Assembly: GCA_037576215.1 (NCBI GenBank)
Contig: JBANDB010000002.1
Coordinates: 6,448,001-6,512,000, forward strand
Reading direction: 5' to 3'
Length of the DNA stretch: 64,000 nt
Origin: Armillaria gallica
Lineage: Eukaryota > Basidiomycota > Agaricomycetes > Agaricales > Physalacriaceae
The translations under genes and the position numbers were made by a program. The notes beneath the pieces are model-generated. The model made no database searches and was not told the DNA's origin. It saw nothing but the letters and a program-made list of their open reading frames with translations. Shown one piece after another: positions 55,900-64,000 of the stretch; the stretch's first letter is position 1; each line of letters begins with the position of its first letter.

Positions 55900-56432
55900 A
55901 CGAACGTGATTTGATTATCCGAGGTCAGCAAGCGTGATATACAGGTACATTTAAACGATAATTTGCAGCCTTGGTTAACGGCATACTGCAAGCGATGCAT
56001 TTCGTTTCAGCAACGAAACTTTGGTAACTAATAAATATTATTACGTTGACACAGCAGTCATATTTGGTGGCTAGAGGGGGGCTCCTCCAACGAACCAGTG
56101 AAAAACAGCGTCAACGAACAATCCAGCGAGTTTCGGAGATTCTCAATGGTCGGAGGGCGCAAGAACAATTGCATGCAATGCCTCGGCTCGCCGATATCCG
56201 TCACAAGGCGATCCTTCAAAGAACAAATGCTGAAAGGCCAACGGAAACGTAATAAGCAAGACCCACCTCGTTGAGGTTACTAGACTATGACATCAGGGCG
56301 ACGAACCCGACAGTGGTAGCACAGCAGGTCGGGATGGTGTGTCTGCCACACGGAATGGTAAGCGACTTCATGCCAATCTTAACATCGTCCACGTTGTCCT
56401 GGTACTGATACATAGTCTTGTTCATTCTGTTA
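55900..56432 (-). pseudogene. Third UbiA relic (last exon and 3' flank only)
   Basis: It aligns with 58840-59335: the ACAGGTACATTTAA and GGTTAACGGCAT flank words, then the end of UbiA with ACACACCATCCC (minus strand GTGTGGCAGACAC region) and YQYQDNVDDVKIGMKSL, the second Asp-rich motif with changes. The frame is broken by indels between 56080 and 56200. It stops at about 56432 and lies 400 bp after the regulator. So this gene family was duplicated at least twice here. Confidence 0.75.
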
Positions 56433-58920
56433 GCGAGCCAAAAGTAAGAGGAGGGACGACACAGGCCCAGCACCTGTATTTCCATCACGATTCAATTCCC
56501 AGAGAGCACAACCATTCGCACATGGATTCTAGGATAAAAAGTTGAGGATAGACTTTAACTGAATAACAGAGGATATCCCACCTCACCCAGGGTGGATGAC
56601 CGTTAGACAGGGCGTACAATCACGGTATTGGATGACTGAGCATTAACAAAGCTGACATGTTTGCTGACCTTTGATGCTGAGACTTGAGCTCGATTTTCAA
56701 TAATTAATGTTTGACATCATAGGAAGAGTTATGAGGCACCCAGAGCGAATCTACGAAACGTTAGGAAGACGAGATATAGTGAACAGAAGCAGGAGTTTAG
56801 TACCATATTCCGCAGTCTACCTCCCCTGTTGAGTGCCTATCACCCTGGGATGCCAAGTGTTAGTCCAAATCGTATTAAGCCCATAGTACATATCGTGTCA
56901 TTAACGCAGGTGACACCGTTGCAATTGTCGTCGCTACCTCGAGGCTCGAGAGTTGAATGTTGAAATGTCAGAGAGGCCAGTGACCGAACTTCTGAGTCAA
57001 CGATGGATGATTTTTGGTAGTATAAGAAATTCGTGGTGTCAGCATCAGAGAGCATTGTGAATTGATGCATAAAGTATAAAGAAGAACTTGGACAGGTGTA
57101 ACATGTTACAATATACGTACATGATCCGCGGCACGGGAATTTGCCGGACTATCTTAGTATCTACACCGCCACCAAAGGGCTTAAACCTTACACAGGACGC
57201 GGAAAGGATCACACCCGACATATTATTCAGTACACGGTTCGGCTGATCTAACCCCCGGGATGGAGGCGGGTAGAATTCCGACGGAGCTATTTACTCCACA
57301 CTGCTACCACACAGCAATTCTACATCGGATGACCCATTGTACTGGCAGATCATGCCCGTTCTCTTGACTTTCCGGCGAGGATGCCACAGACCGAACAACG
57401 ATGCGCAATAGAGGCCGCTCTAGACCCACGGTTACCCTTGTATACTGTTATGTCAGATCTCACTTTGAGCCCTTTCTCTTCAACCAATCACTGCTGGGAT
57501 GAGGTACTGCGTCAACATGGGTAATACTTAGTACTCTGCGACCAGTGATGGCACATCCCCAAGTGACTAGGACTTCTTCGGGTCGGATTTCCGTCGGCAT
57601 GCTCATCCAGATGAAGCACATTCAGTCAGGTATCGTCAGATCCTGAATTCCGAACATGCCAGCGACGGCGCGCTATGGTCACCAGCAGGCATCCAAGAGC
57701 ACTGCAAGGCGTTAGGGCTGAGGTGAGGGGGCAGCGAGCCGCCAAGGCTTACTGAATAATCAACTTCTAGAAGCCCAAGGTACTTGCATCTGTGTCCACA
57801 CGCACGGATATTAAGTCGTACTGATGTGCATTCCACCCTTAGGCCTTGATGTTCGGAAAGCCAAATGATCCCCTCTATCGCTCTACAGGCCGTCCGCTTG
57901 AACGGACAGATGACTCCCCTTTCTCAGGCATAGTCTTGTGCTCTACTGTAATGGACAACCGCGCATACTCAATCTAACTCCCAATAAGGGTTTGTAATGA
58001 TGCCTTTGCAACAGAACACTACCTTTCGCCCGTGTACTGGTGTAACCATTTCTTGTGCCTACGTCGACGGCCTACCTGCGGAGCGCAAATCGCCGTAATC
58101 ACTTCAGATTCCAACCTCCGACACATAGAAAAGGCTCAAATTGGCTTCACTAGTCGCCTCGTGCATGTTCACAAATACCCCATGGCAACAATCTTATACT
58201 CAGAGACCGGATTCATCCCGATACGATATTGGAGGCTAGTAGTCATTGCTCGCCCTTCGATTTTTGGCACGACTCCTCTCAGAACGCTAGTCCCCTTCCA
58301 AGCTCGGTCCATCGACGGTTGCAGAACCCGTTCGATATTGGCGACCGCTATGATCTCATAACAGCTGTACATGCAATGTGGAAAAACGAGGTCTTCGGCT
58401 CAGGCTTGTCAATCACACACCTTCTTGCTCATCGTTATACCTTCGCAGTTACACTACTCTGGGGGCCTTCCGACCTTACTTTGATCTGCGCAGTCTCGTT
58501 CATAGGATTCGTTCATCAAATTGGTTCAACACGCACCTACGACCTCACAATTGAGCTGAGAGGGAGATGGCCCGCACGTCAATGGTAACTATGCAGGACG
58601 TGTCACGACGATATTGAGGACGTCATACAATGCAGTGTCGCGTAGCCTTCCTTGCCACTGTTCACACTAGATGTTGTATTCTCCGGAAGCAAGGCTGGAA
58701 CATCGACTCTTGGAGAGAACAGACTTTCTTCAACCCACGTCTCGATTCGCACACGATATGTTCTTCCTGCGGAGATCGACAGTGCAAAGCCGCCGTTATG
58801 TGAACCCGACGGAGGGCGTACAAGATTGGTCAGTGCAATAAACGTGACTTCGATTATCCGGCTCGGCAAACGGTATCCACAGGTACATTTAAGCGATGAT
58901 TTGCACCCCTTGGTTAACGG
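56433..58920. other. Spacer; no gene recognised
   Basis: Frames such as 58229-58588 and 58652-58948 (plus) overlap minus-strand frames and show no motif I can name. The last 60 bases before 58920 are the 3' flank of UbiA shared with the third relic. Confidence 0.35.
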
Positions 58921-58975
58921 CATACCGCAAGCGAATAAATATTGTTAAGTTAATAATACAGTCATTTGTGGTAGT

Positions 58976-60235
58976 TTAGAGGGGGATGCCTTCCACTACC
59001 CGGCGAACAACAGCATCCGAAACAACCAATCCAACAAGTATGAGAATCCCAATGGTGGGTGTGTGCAGGAAAAACTTCATACACTGCCTCGGCTTGTCCA
59101 CATCTGTTACAAAGAGTTCCTTGAAAAGAACGAACGCTGAAAGCGCCATGGAAACGTAGTAGGCAATTCCCTGCTCGTTGAGGTAACCGGCCCACGACAT
59201 CAACGCTGCGAACCCGACAGTAGTAGCAGAGCAGATGGGGATCGTGTGTCTGCCACACAGGATGGCGAGCGACTTCACGTCAATCTTCACATCATCCACC
59301 TTGTCCTGATGCTGATACACAGTCTCATATGTGATCGTCCACATCGTCGCACCGAGGTATGCAGCAGTGAGGGCGTGGTAGGGAATTACACCGTCAGGTG
59401 CGAGATCGGCCCATCCCATGTAGACACCGATATTGAACATCAAGCCCTGAGAGTTAAAGTGAGAACTAAGAGTTCGGTGTGCATCACGAGTCTACTCACC
59501 AAAGGAATGGGTGCAAAGTACATCCAGCGCTTGCAAGTCGGGTACAGCACGTACAACGGCCACACATACATGGAAATACGTAGACTGAATAGAAGAGCAA
59601 GGTCAGCATAAGAAGGCATTATCAGAGCGAAAAATACTTACGCGTCAGGACTCAGAACCTTGTAAGCCAAAAAGACACCAATCACGACTTGGAGGGCGAA
59701 GAACAACCAGGCACGCTCGATGTTGATAGCGCCTCTCGGGAGTGCCCGATTCTTCGTATGCTCGACGTTCGCATCAATGTCATAGTCGAGAATATCATCA
59801 ATGGTCATGATCTGAGATCAAAGATGAGACGGTGAAGATGACTTTGGGGAATTTAGACTCACCAAGCATTTGATGCCGATGCAGAGGAAAAAATAGATGA
59901 CAGCTCGGGTAAGGCATTCCATTCCCGCCAGCTCAGGGTAAGCGTGATAAACCATTGCTAAAGACCACGCTAAGATTACCGGTTAGCGAACGGAAAACAG
60001 AAGTACATGACAATCCACACTCACCCACTGGAAGGAACACGGTCGCACATCCCATCCCGTTTTGGAGACGGCAGAGCTCCCAGCAAGCACGGACTTCAGT
60101 CCGAGTTGGTGGTGCGAGGAGGGTGTTGACGTTTGAGAAGATCGAAGCAAAGCTTGAAGAGATCGTCTCCTTCAGACCCTTCTTGGAGATCAAGGAGGGG
60201 GACGTCTGTAAGCAGAGAGTGGTGGAAAGAGCCAT
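58976..60235 (-). CDS. UbiA-family aromatic prenyltransferase, integral membrane
   Basis: Five exons (60235-60025, 59969-59863, 59811-59642, 59584-59500, 59446-58976) with introns of 51-57 bp give 347 residues, the usual size. The N-terminal ACWELCRLQN leads to the first membrane helix. The first Asp-rich motif is IDDILDYDIDANVEHTKNR (about residue 110) and the second is YQHQDKVDDVKIDVKS (about residue 230); both bind the magnesium-diphosphate of the isoprenoid donor. About nine membrane helices are expected and hydrophobic stretches fit. The family moves prenyl chains onto aromatic acceptors, in ubiquinone synthesis or in meroterpenoid pathways. Duplication and the neighbouring transporter favour secondary metabolism, but housekeeping COQ2 cannot be excluded. 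Confidence 0.85.
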
Positions 60236-60308
60236 TGGAGGAAGAGATGGTAGCAGACGACTGTAGGATGCGGAGAACCTGGTCTCTTCCTATCTTTACG
60301 CCCGTCTC

Positions 60309-60316
60309 ATATATAC
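60309..60316 (-). promoter_or_regulatory. TATA box of the UbiA gene
   Basis: GGTATATATGAG on the minus strand lies about 75 bp before the start codon. The same box is at about 31295-31302 before the pseudogene. Confidence 0.6.
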
Positions 60317-61403
60317 CAGTCAGACGCAGGCGCAACCTTCCACTTGACCGTTGGAAACGAAGCAAGGACCACTAGGAAACAGGCGCAGGAACGACGCTCC
60401 AGGGACAACGGCTGCTCAATGAAATTTGATCGAGGACGGTCTGCATCTCAGATTGATGGTCGACGCTGTGATTGTGGTCGATCGAGGTGAGATTTCCCTA
60501 TGCGGCTACGCCCGCTAACCGATCACCTGCATCCTCCGACTCGCACAGGAGCGGTAATGCCCAAATGGGGAACTGCGTCATCATAGGAAAAATTCTTGGC
60601 AGCTATACGTCTACCAGATCCGGTAGGAGAACGAAAGATCTCCCGACTAAGTTGGACACTCTTGCCAACGACCACGTTATAGATGCGCCATAAATCATTT
60701 GTGCTCGCCGTTCATCCAGGGAACTATACAGTATTCATGTGATCCTTTTGGTGCGCATGAAATGTCAACTTTCTTGAATTAAAATGACAAAAATTACGAG
60801 CCAGGATCGGATGCATGCACTCACGAAAAATTCGTATTTCCCCTGCGGTAATATCTTTCTCTAATGATTCCTCCATCGTTCAGCCCCACCCATGCGGGGA
60901 TATTAGCATTTTCCGAGATACGCCAGGAGTCTTGGAGGTCGACTTTTCAACCCTTCAAGTTCAGAACATCTCATTACGCTGGTTATGTAATCCTTGTTCA
61001 GAGGGACAAATGCACAAAGCAAAGGTAGCCGGTGCGACGTGCGTGAATGATGGTCGATGAGAGAAAACCTTTATTTGTTTCTGTTACTTTTGAATTCATT
61101 TCCTAACCCGTAAAATCAGCACAGCCACTGAAGCACCTTCTCCTTCTCCCCGACTTTCACTTTAAGCTCACTCTCTACTTCGGCGTATTGCTTTTCGTAC
61201 ACTATGACGGCCTTCAAGCTTTAATTTTTTAGTGTCTGGTTTTCAATGATCTCGTGTACGCACCTCAACACCCATTCTACGATTCACTGACACTCAGTGA
61301 TGGTACTAACGGTCGGTTTGATTCAGACTGGGCGATGCTACCTGCGCATGCTGCGTTGAAGGGCTTGAATTAACGGCACCTAACACTAGTATTGCACTGC
61401 CAC

Positions 61404-61458
61404 CCGACTCGGGGCCGTCGACTAATTGCGGCCCGAAGTCGACGCACATCCGAGTCGG
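61404..61458. promoter_or_regulatory. 55-bp hairpin in the shared UbiA/MFS upstream region (copy 2)
   Basis: CCGACTCGG and CCGAGTCGG arms with inner GGCCG/CGGCC arms, matching the copy at 32351-32405. It lies 1.17 kb before UbiA and 0.49 kb before MFS, within their common divergent upstream region. Confidence 0.5.
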
Positions 61459-61944
61459 TAATCTGGCATCGGGTTCAGATCTCTTTCAAGTTCTTCACAC
61501 TCGAAGGCTTGCATTCGCAGAATTACAAGATCTTTTGCTATTTGTGCATTCTTTTACCTCTCTTTTTCGCCCGCCCTCTCCCGCCTGTAGTCGATCCAAC
61601 ACGTCCTTTCGCGATCGTCAGAAATACTAAATGGAGAATCATCTCTGATTTCGAAACGCGTATTCGGATACGTTAAATGGGTATATGCTGCTTATTCTAC
61701 AATTTTTTTCAGGAAATTGATTCCGAGTCGCACTCTACACTGAAAGCGTCGGTCCAGAGGCTGGCCGTGCACCAGTCGTCGTTGCTGAAGTGCACTGCTG
61801 TCCTTCAATACGAATCTAGCCCTCTTATACTATACGTCACCGAACCCTCCCTTAGGTAACCGGATCTTCGCGGTCCGTCATTGATGCCTTGTTTCGATGC
61901 ACAGCCTTGCTCTAAAACTAGTATCATCTCTAGTGACCACCATA

Positions 61945-63937
61945 ATGTCGACGCAGGAATCTGAAGCCAGTTCGTCTGCTGAAACTGTCACCGAAACGTC
62001 GCCTCTATTGCCAAGAGCTGAGGTGAATGATGCTAGCAGCGACAACCGAAGATGGAACCTATACAAGTGAGCATCGCCGTTAATTTCTCCAGTGCCTGGC
62101 GAACAGCGTCACCATAAGGCTGTTTCTTATAGCTGCTGTGTACTTTCTGCACGTGCGTATTTCGAAGTTTTCTCAATACTTTTGTGTTGAATGAAAATCT
62201 TCTTCGATAGCGGGGGATGTACAATCAGTTCGTCTCGGTATACATCATATTACAATCGGGTGAGGGTGAGCACTTGTACTTGCGGAGGTGTAAGTACCTT
62301 TAATTCCATCTGATTCGTCATCAAAGTAAGGTTACTCGTAGACATGAACATACTCCGTGTCCTGTTGAGTCTGTTGACCATTGGATCGTGGAGCCACTTC
62401 GCAGACGTGTGGGGAAGGAAACCGGTAATGCTTATTCCTATGATGGGAACGATGTTATCGTGCGTATCTTGATTAGTATGCTTTCCTATCATTAATCAAC
62501 AATGCAGGTATCTTGTATTCGCCCTACTTCAACAAGTAGAATTTATACAGAAGGACTTTCGTGTTTATGTGGGAATCATTGCTCTGGACTGTCTGTTTGG
62601 GGGCAGCATCGCCTTCAATGGCCTACTTCACACGTATGCCTAGACTGCGCAATTTAACAACTGCTGATTGCTTTTTTCATCCTAGTTATATCGCTGACTG
62701 CGCATCACCCGGTTCAAGGTAAGTCTAATGAAACGAATCTGTGCATTGTTGATGATTGTTATCATCAGGTTCAAACTATTCAGTGCTCTCAAAGGCTTGA
62801 GTATGGTTTTTTATGTTGGAGGCGTAGAGGTACGTACTATTCCCAAGCGTCCTTTCGGGATCGAGATGCATCTGAATATGGCCTCAATTCAACAGCTTAC
62901 CATGCTCCCGCTGATTCTCGCAGGCCAGAAGTACCCCATCCTGTCGATCATCGCATATATTCTTGTCGCCGTTCTAAACGTTGTTCTGATCGTTTGGCTC
63001 CTGCCCGAAACAATACGAAGTCCAGCTCACAAGTTATCTATCCTCAAGGCTGCGATATCTCCCGCGGTGGTATTCTTACGGCAACCATGGTTGACTCTAG
63101 CCCTTTTCGTGTATTCTCTGACCCCCGTAAGACGCTTTACGTACTACCATGCTCGAAATATTCAATCAAGCACCGCAGAACTTCGGTACCATCAAGATAC
63201 GGTTCGGGATAATATGCTCGAAAGGCTCTTTCTTTGTACGTTTACGCTGCTTCTTAGCTATCCGTACTAACACCCGTTCCCTTCATAACAGTCCCAATGG
63301 TACTTCATATTCTCGTATGCCGCCTCGGCTCTTGCGCTACTCCTTCTTTATCCCAGTGAGCACTCGTCAATCACTCGGTGCCACCTAGGTCACTAAAAGA
63401 AATCTCTCTAGCCATTGCAATCCTATATCAACGAAAGCCGCGACCTCTCCGGTCTGTTCTCAGGTTCACCAGGCGCCTAGCCTACACTTGTCTCTCCCTT
63501 GATGTATTCTCCACCATCACAGTTATCTCTATTGCAGCTTCAAATAGAATCGCCCACCTCATTTTCGACGCCATCTCGCCTTTCACAGTTGCTATTGCTC
63601 CTGCTATCTATTCATCCGTCCCATCTCACAGTGCGGTTCTCTTCGGCTCCTTCTTCGTCATCGAGGCGCTAGGAGGCATGTTCTCAGTATGTGGCGCCTT
63701 CTTCATTTCTCCGTTGTCTGACAGGTCCCTAAGAATATGTTTATCCTAAGATTTTTCGACTGGGGCAACGACAACGTCACTCAATATAGACTTCTCTACG
63801 GGGCCTTGGCCATTTGCCTCATTTTGACAGGCCTGCTGCTTTTTGTTGATTCTACAGGTGGTAGTATGGACGAAGACGGCAGATCTACAGCAGTATCTAC
63901 TCATGATGACGAAGAAACCGTGACTTTACATAGTTGA
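61945..63937 (+). CDS. Major facilitator superfamily transporter, multi-exon
   Basis: The start MSTQESEASSSAETVTETSP gives a polar N-terminus; exon 1 ends at about 62067. The exon at about 62344-62463 has the MFS loop motif GSWSHFADVWGRKPVML between helices 2 and 3. Later exons give helices and IADCASPGSRFKLFSALKGL (about 62690-62800), a central loop after WLLPETIRSPAHK (63000), then ISPFTVAIAPAIYSS and LTGLLLFVDSTGG near the end. Introns are about 50-60 bp; splicing of the second and third exons is uncertain, so I give only the outer limits. It resembles the fungal proton-coupled drug or metabolite exporters. It is divergent from UbiA; substrate unknown. Confidence 0.75.
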
Positions 63938-64000
63938 GTCCATGATCTAAGTGTATCCATCCGTGACGGTGTAAATGAACAAATTATGGCAGGTGAAGGG

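Larger units (their letters stand above)
58921..61985. repeat. Segmental duplicate 2 of the UbiA/MFS locus (intact)
   Basis: This is the counterpart of 29949-32945 in the same orientation. It contains the intact UbiA gene, the shared 1.7-kb upstream region and the start of the MFS gene. It is therefore either the source copy or the copy kept by selection. Confidence 0.8.

Overview
This is a stretch of a filamentous basidiomycete genome, most likely an Agaricomycete (mushroom-forming fungus). The evidence is many 48-57 nt GT-AG introns, a PriB-like Zn2Cys6 regulator, C14 caspase-like genes, a FunK1-type kinase relic, Plavaka-type (CMC superfamily) transposon coding and chromodomain Ty3/gypsy elements. 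I cannot name the species. Few genes look intact: one caspase-like protease, one UbiA prenyltransferase, one MFS transporter and one conserved gene of unknown function inside a transposon. Most of the window is transposable elements nested in one another and decaying duplicates.

Layout. 1-4187: a Ty3/gypsy element on the minus strand (RT, protease, gag), cut by the window edge. 4188-17414: an LTR-like sequence split by a 1.7-kb TG...CA element (4295-16648, 4-bp target duplication ATGT). That element is itself split by a 10.6-kb DNA transposon (4797-15415, 14-bp terminal inverted repeats). The transposon carries a Plavaka-type transposase gene, a dead carboxylesterase and an intact 587-codon gene. 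17.4-28.2 kb: a tandem caspase family on the minus strand with one intact gene (25504-27641), one pseudogene (18729-21444) hit by a 493-bp MITE, and upstream-region repeats at four places, two of them without a gene body. 29.9-32.9 kb: a decayed copy of a divergent UbiA/MFS pair. 34.0-47.4 kb: a duplicated anonymous repeat whose first copy holds a tRNA-derived SINE and whose second copy holds an 11.4-kb chromodomain gypsy element with both LTRs; its pol gene is interrupted by a second TG...CA element. 48.2-49.5 kb: relics of a fungal protein kinase and an O-methyltransferase. 52.1-55.5 kb: a PriB-like transcription factor whose only visible lesion is a second MITE copy. 55.9-56.4 kb: a third UbiA relic. 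58.9-63.9 kb: the intact UbiA gene and divergent MFS transporter.

Insertion order can be read because target duplications and, in several cases, an empty or intact relative lie inside the window. Decay is dominated by C-to-T type changes: CGA or TGG to TGA stops, a catalytic Ser to Leu change and a kinase HRD to HWD change. This fits cytosine-methylation damage or a RIP-like process. The intact UbiA and MFS genes, and perhaps the PriB-like regulator, could form a small biosynthesis/transport locus; that is inference only.
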